NCBI GenBank assembly: GCA_934754495.1
Contig: CAKVHW010000005.1
Coordinates: 41,012-105,011, forward strand
DNA from: an uncultured Clostridia bacterium
Lineage (GTDB): Bacteria; Bacillota; Clostridia; Christensenellales; UBA1242
Reading direction: 5' to 3'
DNA: 64,000 nt
Shown: positions 17,898 through 26,849 of the stretch, one piece after another
Position numbering within the stretch: position 1 is the stretch's first letter
Layout: the number at the start of each line of letters is the position of its first letter
The notes under the pieces: model-generated
Databases searched by the model: none
What the model was told of the DNA's origin: nothing
Seen by the model: the letters and a program-made list of their open reading frames with translations, nothing else
Program-made: the position numbers and the translations under genes

Positions 17898-20018
17898 ATG
17901 AATTTAGTTATTATTGAAAGTGTTGGTAAAAAAGATACAATCAAAAAATACCTTGGAGCAGACTACGAAGTTGTTGCAACAAAGGGTCACGTAAGGGATT
18001 TGCCAGAAAAATCACTTGGTGTAAATGTATTAGATAATTTTAAACCACAATACGAAATTATTAACGACAAAAAAGAAATTGTAAAAGCATTAAAACTAAA
18101 AAGCGAAAAAGCCGATAAAGTGTTGCTTGCAACCGACCCTGATAGAGAAGGGGAAGCAATAAGTTGGCACTTGGCAACTATTCTTGGAATGGATCAAACA
18201 AAACCCATTAGAATAGTTTTTAACGAAATTAGTAAAAATGCGGTTACAAATGCACTAAAACAACCTAGGGCAATTGATATTAACCTTGTAAATGCCCAAC
18301 AGGCACGTAGAGTGCTAGATAGGTTGGTGGGTTATAAAGTATCCCCAATTTTGTGTAAAAAAATTCAGCCTAAACTTTCTGCAGGTCGTGTACAAAGTGC
18401 AACCTTAAAACTTGTGGTTGATAGAGAAAACGAGATTAGAAAGTTTAAGCCAGAAGAATATTGGACACTTCTTGCTAATCTTTATGTTAATAGTGAAGCA
18501 GACGCATTTAAGAGTACATTAAGTAAAATTAACGGCAAAAAGGCTGTTGTTAGTAATAAAGAACAAATGGACACTGCTTTAGACGAATTAAAGCAAGGAC
18601 AGTTTACTGTTAAAGAAGTTAAGAAGACTGTTGCTAAATCACACCCAGCACCACCTTTTACAACATCTACAATGCAACAAGAAGCCCTAAACAAGTTGGG
18701 AATGAACCTTAAAAAGGTTACTGCTTGTGCGCAAGAATTGTACGAAGGTGTTGAGATTGCTGGCGAAGGTAAAACAGCTCTTATTACTTATATCAGAACA
18801 GATAGTGTGCGTCTTTCTCCAGAAGCTGTTGCAATGGCACGTGACTACATTACTAAAAACTTTGGTGAAAAGTATTTGCCAAAACAACCAAATGTATACA
18901 AAACAAAAAAGTCAGCACAAGATGCCCATGAAGCCATTAGACCTATTCACCTAGATATTACACCAGAAAGTTTAAAAGGAAAAATTAGTGCCGATAATTA
19001 TAAACTATACAAACTTATTTACACTAAATTCTTGGCTTGTCAAATGGAAGATGCAACATTTAACTCTGTTGTAGCAACAATTGAAAATGGTAAGTATGAA
19101 TTTAAAGCATCAGGCAAAACACCAATATTTGATGGTTTTATGAAACTATATGAATCAGCAAGTAAAAAGGCAAAACAAGCGGACGAAGAACAAGAAGAAA
19201 ATGATGAAAACGTAAAACTTCCTGTTATGAATGATGGCGACAAATTAAATCTTCTTAACTTTGTACCTGCTCAAAAGTTTACAAAACCACCTGCACGTTA
19301 TACTGAAGCCACTTTGGTAAAAGAAATGGAAGATAAGGGAATTGGTCGTCCCGCAACATATTCTCCAACAGTAAACTTGCTTACGGGACGTAAGTATGTA
19401 GATAAAGACGGAAAATTTTTAAAACCAACCGAACTTGGTGAAAAGATTGACGAATTTCTAGAAAATTACTTTGCTTCAATTATTGATACTAAGTTTACAG
19501 CATCTATGGAAGATAAGCTTGATGATGTAGCAAGTAAAGGTATTGTGTGGCAAGACTTTGTAAGAGATTTTTACAATGACTTTGTAAAACTTCTAGGGGT
19601 GGCAGATAAGGATAGTTTAAAATACAAAATTCCACCAAGAGAAACTAATGTTAAATGTGAAAAATGTGGGCACCCAATGGTTATTAGAACAGGTAAATAT
19701 GGTGAGTTTATGGCTTGCAGTAATTTCCCTGCATGTAAAAATATTCAACCTATTGTAAAACAAAGTGGTGTGTGTCCAAAATGCGGAAAACCTGCCGTTG
19801 AAAAACGTAGCAAGAAAGGAAACATTTTCTATGGCTGTAGCGATTATCCAAATTGCGACTTTGTATCATGGGAAATGCCATTGGCTGAAAAATGCCCAAA
19901 ATGTGGAGCATATTTAACAGGCAAAAAGATATATAGTAGCCTAAGGAAAAAATGTAGTAATCCACAATGCGACTACACCGATATGGTTAAAAAGGAAAAA
20001 AATGAACAACAAAAATAA
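17898..20018 (+). CDS. topA: DNA topoisomerase I
   Basis: Type IA topoisomerase that relaxes negative supercoils. 706 aa. TOPRIM domain at the N-terminus (LVIIESVGKKDTIKKYLG, and ATDPDREGEAISWH with the metal-binding DxD). Catalytic Tyr298 lies in LITYIRTDS. Three C-terminal four-Cys zinc-ribbon repeats begin near residue 587. The last 17 bases overlap the start of trmFO. Confidence 0.97.
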   Translation: MNLVIIESVGKKDTIKKYLGADYEVVATKGHVRDLPEKSLGVNVLDNFKPQYEIINDKKEIVKALKLKSEKADKVLLATDPDREGEAISWHLATILGMDQTKPIRIVFNEISKNAVTNALKQPRAIDINLVNAQQARRVLDRLVGYKVSPILCKKIQPKLSAGRVQSATLKLVVDRENEIRKFKPEEYWTLLANLYVNSEADAFKSTLSKINGKKAVVSNKEQMDTALDELKQGQFTVKEVKKTVAKSHPAPPFTTSTMQQEALNKLGMNLKKVTACAQELYEGVEIAGEGKTALITYIRTDSVRLSPEAVAMARDYITKNFGEKYLPKQPNVYKTKKSAQDAHEAIRPIHLDITPESLKGKISADNYKLYKLIYTKFLACQMEDATFNSVVATIENGKYEFKASGKTPIFDGFMKLYESASKKAKQADEEQEENDENVKLPVMNDGDKLNLLNFVPAQKFTKPPARYTEATLVKEMEDKGIGRPATYSPTVNLLTGRKYVDKDGKFLKPTELGEKIDEFLENYFASIIDTKFTASMEDKLDDVASKGIVWQDFVRDFYNDFVKLLGVADKDSLKYKIPPRETNVKCEKCGHPMVIRTGKYGEFMACSNFPACKNIQPIVKQSGVCPKCGKPAVEKRSKKGNIFYGCSDYPNCDFVSWEMPLAEKCPKCGAYLTGKKIYSSLRKKCSNPQCDYTDMVKKEKNEQQK

Positions 20019-21321
20019 GGTTATTGTAATAGGCGCAGGGCTTGCAGGATCTGAGTGTGCATATCAACTTCTAAAAAGGGGAGTTGATGTGACACTTTAT
20101 GAGATGAAACCTAAAAAGTTTTCACCTGCTCATAAGTCCGAAAATTTTGGTGAACTTGTGTGTAGCAACAGCCTTAAAAGTAATGATCCTTACACTGCCG
20201 GTGGTTTACTAAAACAAGAACTTAGAGCATTAGACTCACTTGTTATTAAATGTGCCGATGAATGCCGTGTTCCAGCAGGTAGTGCACTTGCTGTTGACCG
20301 TGAAAAATTTAGCGAGTTAATTACAAAAAAACTAAAAGAGTTTAAAAATCTTACTATTGTGCATGATGAAGTTACTTCACTACCACTAGATAAACCAGTG
20401 GTTGTTGCAACGGGTCCACTTACAAGTGACGGATTGATGGCGGAACTATCTAAATTATTAGGTTCTGATTATTTGTACTTTTTTGATGCAATTGCACCAA
20501 TTGTATCGTATGATAGCATCGATTTTAATTCGGCTTTTATTGCCGATAGATATGATAAAGGCACTGGTGATTACATTAATTGTCCAATGGAAAAGGGCGA
20601 GTACGAAACATTTTATAATGCCTTAATTACGGCAGATATTGTAAAACTAAAAGACTTTGAAAATCGAAAGGTTTTTGAAGGTTGTATGCCAGTTGAAGTA
20701 TTGGCAAAACGTAACATTGATGCGCTTAGATTTGGGTCACTAAAACCTGTTGGATTAACTAATCCACACACAGGCAAACGACCATATGCTGTGGTTCAAC
20801 TTAGAAAAGAAACACTAAATAATGACATGTTTAACATGGTTGGATTTCAAACAAACCTTACATATCCCGAACAAAAGCGAGTATTTTCGCTTATTCCAGC
20901 ACTAAAAAATGCGGAATTTTTAAGATATGGAACAATGCACAAAAATAGTTATGTTTGCGCACCTATTACACTTTCTAATTATCACCTTAAATCACACCCA
21001 AATGTGTTTATTGCTGGTCAACTTAGTGGTGTGGAAGGCTATATTGAAAGCATTGCAAGTGGGCTAAATGTGGCACTTAATATGTACAATTACCTTGATG
21101 GACTACAAGATGTTGTGTTTGAGCCTTGCACAATGATAGGGGCATTAAATCATTATTTGACTACTGCTAGCGAGAAAAATTTTCAACCTATGAGTAGTAA
21201 TATGGGGCTTATTAACATAAACGAACTTAGAATTAAAGATAAGAAAGAAAAGAATAAACTTTTGTATGATACAGCAATGAAGTCATTGCAAGATACAATT
21301 AAAAAATACAACATAAAATAA
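20002..21321 (+). CDS. trmFO: methylenetetrahydrofolate-tRNA (uracil-5-)-methyltransferase TrmFO
   Basis: FAD/folate-dependent enzyme forming m5U54 in tRNA. 439 aa. Dinucleotide-binding motif VIGAGLAGSECAYQL near the N-terminus; the SNSLKSNDPYTAGGLLKQE segment, GCMPVEVLAKR and C-terminal AGQLSGVEGYIESIASG are family hallmarks. The ATG overlaps the topA end, with AAAGGAAAAA upstream. xerC, often between trmFO and hslV, is absent. Confidence 0.96.
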   Translation: MNNKNKVIVIGAGLAGSECAYQLLKRGVDVTLYEMKPKKFSPAHKSENFGELVCSNSLKSNDPYTAGGLLKQELRALDSLVIKCADECRVPAGSALAVDREKFSELITKKLKEFKNLTIVHDEVTSLPLDKPVVVATGPLTSDGLMAELSKLLGSDYLYFFDAIAPIVSYDSIDFNSAFIADRYDKGTGDYINCPMEKGEYETFYNALITADIVKLKDFENRKVFEGCMPVEVLAKRNIDALRFGSLKPVGLTNPHTGKRPYAVVQLRKETLNNDMFNMVGFQTNLTYPEQKRVFSLIPALKNAEFLRYGTMHKNSYVCAPITLSNYHLKSHPNVFIAGQLSGVEGYIESIASGLNVALNMYNYLDGLQDVVFEPCTMIGALNHYLTTASEKNFQPMSSNMGLININELRIKDKKEKNKLLYDTAMKSLQDTIKKYNIK

Positions 21322-21384
21322 AAATATTTTGTTTTTTACTAATTTATGTTATATTAATAAAAACAACAATGAAAAGGAGACAAT

Positions 21385-21921
21385 ATGGATACTTTTAAGG
21401 GGACAACAATTGTTGCAGTAACAAGAAATGGAAAAACAGCAATCGCCGGTGACGGACAAGTTACTTTTGGCGAACACGTTGTTATGAAAGGAAATGCAGT
21501 AAAAGTTAGAAGAATTTTTAATGACCGTGTTGTAATTGGTTTTGCTGGCACAGTGTCAGATGCTTTTGCTTTAACAGCTCGTTTTGAAGAACTTTTACAA
21601 AAATTTAGCGGTAATTTAATGCGTAGTGCAGTAGAACTTGCACTTGGCTTTAGAGATGATAAATACAATCGCAAACTTGAAGCCATGATGATTGTTGCAG
21701 ACGAACACAAAGTGCTTATGATTTCTGGCACAGGCGAAGTAATTGAGCCAGAATATGGTGTTATTGCAATAGGAAGCGGTGGAAATTATGCTTATTCTGC
21801 TGGTAGAGCACTACTTGACAATACTGATTTATCGGCTAAAGAAATAGCAATTAAAGCCATTGAAATTGCTGGCGATATATGTGTGTACACTAATCACCAT
21901 ATTACTTGCGAGGAGGTATAA
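21385..21921 (+). CDS. hslV: ATP-dependent protease subunit HslV (ClpQ)
   Basis: Proteasome-like peptidase of the HslUV complex. 178 aa. The N-terminus MDTFKGTTIVAV implies processing after Gly6 to expose catalytic Thr7; GDGQVTFGEHVVMK follows. A short propeptide before the TT pair is a variation on the usual M-TTI start. AAAAGGAG precedes the ATG; only a weak upstream promoter can be seen near 21350. hslU follows after 2 bases. Confidence 0.96.
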   Translation: MDTFKGTTIVAVTRNGKTAIAGDGQVTFGEHVVMKGNAVKVRRIFNDRVVIGFAGTVSDAFALTARFEELLQKFSGNLMRSAVELALGFRDDKYNRKLEAMMIVADEHKVLMISGTGEVIEPEYGVIAIGSGGNYAYSAGRALLDNTDLSAKEIAIKAIEIAGDICVYTNHHITCEEV

Positions 21922-21923
21922 CT

Positions 21924-23234
21924 ATGGACTTATCACCAAAAGAAATTGTAAAAGAATTAGATAAATATATTATTGGTCAACAAGAAGCAAAAAAATCGGT
22001 TGCTATTGCACTTAGAAATCGCTATCGTCGTAGCAAACTTAGTAAAGAAATGCGTGACGAAGTTACACCTAAAAACATTATTATGCAAGGTCCAACCGGT
22101 GTAGGTAAAACCGAAATTGCCCGCCGTCTTGCAAAACTTGTAAAAGCACCATTTATTAAAGTTGAAGCAACTAAATATACCGAAGTAGGGTATGTTGGTC
22201 GTGATTGCGAAAGCATGATTCGTGACCTTGTGGAAGTGGCTGTAAGACTTGTAAAAGAAGAAAAATTACAAGAGGTAAGTATCAAGGCAAAAGCAAATGT
22301 TATGCAAAAAATTGTTGATGCATTGTATCCTTCAAGAAAAGCAAAATTTCCAGATAAAGATGTTGAAACACTAAGAAAAGAAATTTTGGAAGATGTTGAA
22401 AATGGTAAGGCTGATAATGAACTTATTGAAATTACTGTAGCCGAACAGCCAAAACCAATTGGTATAATGCCAGGAATGGGCAATGATATGGATTTTGGTG
22501 CAGTACTAGGCAGTATTTTTCCACAACAACATCGCAAGAAAAAAATTACTGTTGAAAAGGCAATAAATCTTTTAATGCAAGAAGAAAGCGACAAACTTAT
22601 TGACTTAGACACTGTTAATTCTGAAGCAATTGCACGTGCCGAACAAGAAGGCATTGTATTTATTGATGAAATCGATAAAATTGCTGGCAAAAATGCAAGT
22701 AAGGGTCCAGATGTAAGCCGTGAAGGTGTTCAAAGGGACATTCTGCCACTAGTTGAAGGTTGCACCGTAACCACAAAATATGGCACAATTAAGACCGACT
22801 ACATTTTGTTTATCTGTGCTGGTGCATTCCATATGAGTAAGATTGAAGACCTTATTCCAGAATTCCAAGGACGTTTTCCTATTAGGGTAGAATTAAACAA
22901 CTTACATGCAGATGATTTCTATAAAATTTTAACTCAGCCTAAAAATGCACTTACTTTGCAATACGAACAACTTTTGGCTGTTGATAACATCAACTTAAAA
23001 TTCACCGATGACGCATTAAAGCAACTTGCCGATATTGCTGAAAAAGAAAACGAAACAAGCGAAAACTTGGGTGCAAGAAGATTGCATAGTTTGTTAGAAA
23101 TTTTGCTAGAAGAAATTTCATATAATGCAAATGGCAGACACCCAATGATGGATGTAACCATTGACAAAGAATATGTTGATAAGATATTTAAAGACACCAC
23201 TAGAAAATATGACCTTAAAAAGTATATTTTGTAG
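21924..23234 (+). CDS. hslU: ATP-dependent protease ATPase subunit HslU (ClpY)
   Basis: AAA+ unfoldase feeding HslV. The start is set at ATG 21924, 6 bases after a strong AGGAGGT; a TTG 18 bases upstream would overlap hslV and is rejected. 436 aa: Walker A GPTGVGKTE (56-64), the I domain, Walker B VFIDEIDK (about 244-251) and a C-terminal tail ending DLKKYIL, of the type that docks into HslV. codY, which often follows, is absent. Confidence 0.97.
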   Translation: MDLSPKEIVKELDKYIIGQQEAKKSVAIALRNRYRRSKLSKEMRDEVTPKNIIMQGPTGVGKTEIARRLAKLVKAPFIKVEATKYTEVGYVGRDCESMIRDLVEVAVRLVKEEKLQEVSIKAKANVMQKIVDALYPSRKAKFPDKDVETLRKEILEDVENGKADNELIEITVAEQPKPIGIMPGMGNDMDFGAVLGSIFPQQHRKKKITVEKAINLLMQEESDKLIDLDTVNSEAIARAEQEGIVFIDEIDKIAGKNASKGPDVSREGVQRDILPLVEGCTVTTKYGTIKTDYILFICAGAFHMSKIEDLIPEFQGRFPIRVELNNLHADDFYKILTQPKNALTLQYEQLLAVDNINLKFTDDALKQLADIAEKENETSENLGARRLHSLLEILLEEISYNANGRHPMMDVTIDKEYVDKIFKDTTRKYDLKKYIL

Positions 23235-23251
23235 CTGTTATGCAAAACTTT

Positions 23252-23279
23252 AAAAAGTGGCTAAACTATGCCACTTTTT
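23252..23279 (+). terminator. intrinsic terminator after hslU
   Basis: AAAAAGTGGC / GCCACTTTTT stem with a loop of about 8 bases. Confidence 0.85.
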
Positions 23280-23314
23280 GTGGTTGTTAATTAATAAAAC
23301 AAAGGTAAAATTTT

Positions 23315-23983
23315 ATGACAGAGAGAACAGAAATTTTAATAGGTAAAGAAGCCGTAAATAAGCTTAAAAACTCACATGTTGCAGTGTTTGGGCTTGGCGG
23401 TGTAGGCGGATATGTTGTAGAAATGTTGGCACGTGCAGGGGTGGGCGAACTAACCCTTGTAGATTTTGACACAGTTGCGGTTAGTAACCTTAATAGGCAG
23501 ATTATTGCTTTAAATAGCACAATCGGTAAATACAAAACCGAAGCATTTGAAGCTAGATTAAAAGACATTAACCCAGATATAAAACTCAACATAATATGCA
23601 ATAAATACTTGCCAGAAAATAGTGAAGATTTTTTTAAAAGTCGTTATGATTATGTTGTGGATGCAATTGATATAGTGACTAGTAAAATTCATCTAATTGC
23701 CACATGTCACCAAAAAGGTATAAATATTGTAAGTGCCATGGGAGCAGGAAACCGCTCGGTTGTTCCTAAATTTGAAGTGGCAGATATATACCACACCTAT
23801 AATGACGGTCTTGCTAAAATTTTGCGTAAAAAATTACGAGAACTTGGTGTCACAAAACACACCGTTGTTTTCACTCCAAACATTGCCGAGCCAAATGGCA
23901 AAACAATAGGCAGTATTTCATATTACCCAGCAATGTGTGGTTGCACTCTTGCAGGCTTTGTTATTAACGAACTTATTAAATGA
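23315..23983 (+). CDS. tcdA: TcdA-like E1/MoeB-fold enzyme (tRNA ct6A cyclase)
   Basis: ThiF/MoeB/E1-like adenylating enzyme. Closest remembered subfamily is TcdA (CsdL/YgdL), which dehydrates t6A37 of tRNA to cyclic t6A. 222 aa: nucleotide-binding GLGGVGGYVVE (26-36), LVDFDTVAVSNLNRQ with the conserved Asp and Arg, VVDAIDIVTSK, and the SAMGAGNR segment typical of the family. It lies between hslU and a thioredoxin gene. Confidence 0.88.
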   Translation: MTERTEILIGKEAVNKLKNSHVAVFGLGGVGGYVVEMLARAGVGELTLVDFDTVAVSNLNRQIIALNSTIGKYKTEAFEARLKDINPDIKLNIICNKYLPENSEDFFKSRYDYVVDAIDIVTSKIHLIATCHQKGINIVSAMGAGNRSVVPKFEVADIYHTYNDGLAKILRKKLRELGVTKHTVVFTPNIAEPNGKTIGSISYYPAMCGCTLAGFVINELIK

Positions 23984-24072
23984 TTTTTGCATAATTTACA
24001 CAAAAACACTTGAAACTAAAATATCTTTGTACTAAAATAACGAAGAAATTTTTAAGAACAATAAGGATTATT

Positions 24073-24405
24073 ATGATAGTAACACAAATTACCGAACAAC
24101 AATTTGATGAAAAAATCTTGAATGTAGACGGCATAACAGTTGCACGTTTCTTTGGTGGCTGGTGTGGTCCTTGTAAAATGGAATCAACCATATTAAGTCA
24201 CATAAACGACCCACGATATAACACCATAACAATGTACGATTTAGACGTAGATAAATGTCCACTTCTTACACACCGCTATGGAGTTATGACTGTGCCAACC
24301 CTTATTATTTTTAAGGACGGAGCCGAACTAGAAAAAATAGCAGGCTTTAGAAATCAAAAGCAATTAGAAGAAATTTTCGATAGATATTGTAACTTAGAAA
24401 AATAG
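24073..24405 (+). CDS. thioredoxin-family protein
   Basis: 110-aa cytoplasmic thioredoxin fold. The start at ATG 24073 (after AAGGATT) is preferred over one 63 bases upstream that adds a basic non-homologous extension. Active site WCGPCKM at residues 30-36 (Cys31, Cys34); cis-Pro loop TVPTLIIF is present. Probably a general or accessory thioredoxin; no reductase gene lies nearby. The stop codon is inside the left arm of its terminator. Confidence 0.92.
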   Translation: MIVTQITEQQFDEKILNVDGITVARFFGGWCGPCKMESTILSHINDPRYNTITMYDLDVDKCPLLTHRYGVMTVPTLIIFKDGAELEKIAGFRNQKQLEEIFDRYCNLEK

Positions 24406-24427
24406 GCAAATTACGCCTATTTTTTTG
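24398..24427 (+). terminator. terminator overlapping the thioredoxin stop
   Basis: AAAAATAGGC / GCCTATTTTTTT stem; the left arm contains the TAG stop codon. Confidence 0.85.
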
Positions 24428-24448
24428 TGTCTTTTAAAAACTCTACTA

Positions 24449-24520
24449 TTTTAGTCGGGTTTTTGGTAAAAATCTATTGACATTGTGGTATAAAGTTGGT
24501 AAAATAAACACGGACTAAAA
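24449..24520 (+). promoter_or_regulatory. iscR promoter flanked by an inverted repeat
   Basis: TTGACA (24477-24482), 17-base spacer, TAAAAT (24500-24505). It is bracketed by TTTTAGTC (24449-24456) and GACTAAAA (24513-24520), an exact 8-base inverted repeat that could be half-sites for a regulator. Rrf2 proteins often autoregulate, but the site does not obviously match a known IscR box. Confidence 0.6.
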
Positions 24521-24532
24521 AGGTAGGGTATT

Positions 24533-24940
24533 ATGAAATTATCCACAAAAGGTCGTTATGGGTTAAATGCAATGTATCATTTAGCTTGTAGCGAAAACAA
24601 CTTAATGAGCCTTAAAGATTTATCGGAAGCCACATCGGTGCCACAGCCATATTTGGAAAAATTGCTTGGTATTTTGCGAAAAGACGGACTTGTGACAACA
24701 GTCAGGGGAGTTCAGGGCGGATACAAACTAAGCGATAAGCCAGAAAACATAACAATCGGTCAGATACTAAGGTCGCTTGAAAATGATATGGTTTTCACGG
24801 ATTGCGGGAAAAACAAAAACTGCCAAAACTTTAACTGCCCAAGCCAAAATATTTATAAGGTTGTGTACGATAAACTTAATATGGTGTTAGACCAACTTAC
24901 CTTAAAAGACATGTTAAAAAAATATAAAGGGGAAAATTAA
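24533..24940 (+). CDS. iscR: Rrf2/IscR-family iron-sulfur transcriptional regulator
   Basis: 135-aa winged-helix regulator. The N-terminus MKLSTKGRYGLNAM and the recognition region LVTTVRGVQGGYKL are Rrf2 signatures. Cys91, Cys97 and Cys102 match the three-Cys [2Fe-2S] ligand set of IscR. It directly precedes nifS and nifU with a one-base overlap (TAATG), so it is likely to control Fe-S cluster assembly in response to cluster supply and to regulate itself. Confidence 0.93.
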   Translation: MKLSTKGRYGLNAMYHLACSENNLMSLKDLSEATSVPQPYLEKLLGILRKDGLVTTVRGVQGGYKLSDKPENITIGQILRSLENDMVFTDCGKNKNCQNFNCPSQNIYKVVYDKLNMVLDQLTLKDMLKKYKGEN

Positions 24941-26109
24941 TGAAAAGAATTTATTTAGACAACGCCGGAACAACACGTGTAAGTGGAGAAGTTTTGAGTG
25001 CGATGCTTCCTTATTATACTGAATATTATGGTAATGCAAATAGTTTGCATAGTTTTGGAATAGAGGCAAGTAAGGCTGTAGAAGAATCAAGAAACACTTT
25101 GGCAGGTCTTATTAATGCCAGCCCAAAGGAAATCTTTTTCACAAGTGGTGGAACAGAAGGAAATAACTGGATTATTAAGGGAATTGCACGTGCTAATACC
25201 CATAGGGGTAAACATATTATTATAAGTAGCATCGAACACCACAGCATCCTAGAAAGTGCCAGAGAACTTGAAAACGAAGGTTTTAAAGTAACATATTTGC
25301 CAGTAGATTCTACAGGTATGGTAGATATGGTAGAACTTATGCACGCTCTTACACCAGAAACAACACTTGTTTCTATTATGGCTGTAAACAACGAAGTAGG
25401 AACAATCCAAAACATCAAAGCAATTGGCGACATTTTAAAAGATTACAAGGCATACTTCCATGTAGACGCAGTTCAAGCAATGGGTTGCCTTCATATTGAT
25501 GTTAAAGATATGAAAATAGACGCACTTACAATGAGTGCACACAAGGTTCATGGCCCAAAGGGAATTGGTGCGGTTTATATCAAAACAGGTACACCTATTA
25601 AAAAACTTATTCAAGGTGGCGAACAAGAAAGTGGTCGCCGTGGCGGAACAACCAATGTTCCAGGTGTAGTTGGTATGGGTAAGGCAATGGCAATTGCAGT
25701 ACGTGATATCGATGTTAACAACAAAAAACTTCAAGACCTTACAGAGTACTTTGTAAACAAACTTAACTATGCAATTCCAGATATTAAGTTTAATGGCAAC
25801 TTTAACCAAAAAGCACCAGGAATTGTTAACGTAAGTTTTAAGTATATTGAAGGCGAAAGCATTTTGGTAAAACTAGACCTAGAAGGAGTTGCTGTAAGTA
25901 CAGGTTCAGCATGTGCAAGTAATTCACTAGAAAAAAGCCATGTTCTAAAGGCAATGGGACTTAGCCATGAAGACATCAACGGAGCAATTCGTTTTTCGTT
26001 TGGTGCCGATAATACTAAAGAAGAAATTGACTATGTTGTAGAAAAACTAGTTACAATTGTTGCGGACTTAAGAAAAATGAGCCCACTATCAAGGAAAAAG
26101 GGGAAATAA
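24940..26109 (+). CDS. nifS: cysteine desulfurase (NifS/IscS)
   Basis: PLP enzyme that removes sulfur from cysteine for Fe-S cluster and thio-cofactor synthesis. 389 aa. PLP lysine is Lys202 (SAHKVHGPKG); catalytic Cys325 lies in STGSACAS. The N-terminal YLDNAGTT motif is conserved. It is translationally coupled to iscR and followed by nifU. mnmA, often next in Clostridia, is not here. Confidence 0.96.
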   Translation: MKRIYLDNAGTTRVSGEVLSAMLPYYTEYYGNANSLHSFGIEASKAVEESRNTLAGLINASPKEIFFTSGGTEGNNWIIKGIARANTHRGKHIIISSIEHHSILESARELENEGFKVTYLPVDSTGMVDMVELMHALTPETTLVSIMAVNNEVGTIQNIKAIGDILKDYKAYFHVDAVQAMGCLHIDVKDMKIDALTMSAHKVHGPKGIGAVYIKTGTPIKKLIQGGEQESGRRGGTTNVPGVVGMGKAMAIAVRDIDVNNKKLQDLTEYFVNKLNYAIPDIKFNGNFNQKAPGIVNVSFKYIEGESILVKLDLEGVAVSTGSACASNSLEKSHVLKAMGLSHEDINGAIRFSFGADNTKEEIDYVVEKLVTIVADLRKMSPLSRKKGK

Positions 26110-26113
26110 AATT

Positions 26114-26707
26114 ATGTATAACGAAAAAGTAATGGAACTATTTAAACACCCAATGAATATGGGAGAATTGCGTGGTGCAAATGCAGTAGGACAAGTGGGT
26201 AATGTTGCATGCGGTGACATTATGAAAATATATTTAAAAATCAATGACCAAGGTATTATTGAAGATGCCAAGTTTAAAACATTTGGCTGTGTTGCAGCAA
26301 TTGCATCTTCTAGTATGGCAACCGAACTTATTAAAGGTAAAACAATCGAAGAAGCTTTGCACTTTGACAACAACGAAGTTATTAAAGCATTGGGCGAGCT
26401 TCCAGTTCATAAAATTCACTGCTCAGTTCTTGCCAAGGAAGCAATTGAAGACGCAATTAATAAATATCTTAAGAAAAAAGAACGTGAAGCAAAGAAAGCT
26501 GAGAAAGCAAGACTAGAAGAAAAAGCCACAACTAAGGCAAAAAAAGAAAATGCAAAAAAACTAGATAATAGTATTGCAAATCTTACAAAAAAACTTTCTA
26601 AAACCGAAGAAAAACCAGCTGAAGAAGAAAAGAAAGAAGAATCAAAACAAATCAAAAAAGATATGTCAAAACTATCTTCTCTAGTAGGTAAAATTAATAA
26701 AAAATAA
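26114..26707 (+). CDS. nifU: NifU/IscU-type Fe-S scaffold with a charged C-terminal tail
   Basis: Residues 1-120 are an IscU-type scaffold with the three cluster ligands Cys33 (VACGD), Cys59 (FGCVAA) and Cys103 (IHCSVL). Family members usually end near residue 125-145. Here about 75 extra residues follow, extremely rich in Lys, Glu and Ala (for example KKEREAKKAEKARLEEKA), ending LSSLVGKINKK; they are probably helical or disordered. The tail is in frame, has no separate start site, and is followed by a good terminator, so it is a real part of the gene. Confidence 0.92.
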   Translation: MYNEKVMELFKHPMNMGELRGANAVGQVGNVACGDIMKIYLKINDQGIIEDAKFKTFGCVAAIASSSMATELIKGKTIEEALHFDNNEVIKALGELPVHKIHCSVLAKEAIEDAINKYLKKKEREAKKAEKARLEEKATTKAKKENAKKLDNSIANLTKKLSKTEEKPAEEEKKEESKQIKKDMSKLSSLVGKINKK

Positions 26708-26739
26708 AAAAAGCACTCTAAACAATTAGAGTGCTTTTT
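26706..26739 (+). terminator. intrinsic terminator after nifU
   Basis: AAAAAGCACTCTAA / TTAGAGTGCTTTTT stem with a 4-base loop. Confidence 0.9.
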
Positions 26740-26777
26740 CACTTTCAATATTGCTTTAAAAATATTCCTTAAATCTT

Positions 26778-26806
26778 TTGCCAATAATAAAATTATAGTA
26801 TATAAT
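26778..26806 (+). promoter_or_regulatory. promoter for the large surface protein
   Basis: TTGCCA (26778-26783), 17-base spacer, TATAAT (26801-26806). The leader carries GGACTAAAA and TAGGGTA, both also found just upstream of iscR. Confidence 0.7.
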
Positions 26807-26849
26807 ACTATTAGATAAAATTCTGGACTAAAATTCGGGATAGGGTAGA

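Noticed and set aside
21906..21923. Upstream TTG start for HslU
   Set aside because: Overlaps hslV and the AGGAGGT site that clearly serves the ATG at 21924.
22022..22690. 222-codon reverse-strand open frame opposite hslU
   Set aside because: Shadow of hslU; Ser/Ile-rich translation typical of antisense frames in this AT-rich genome.
24010..24072. Longer thioredoxin start
   Set aside because: The added 21 residues are basic and non-homologous, and a ribosome binding site is better placed for ATG 24073.
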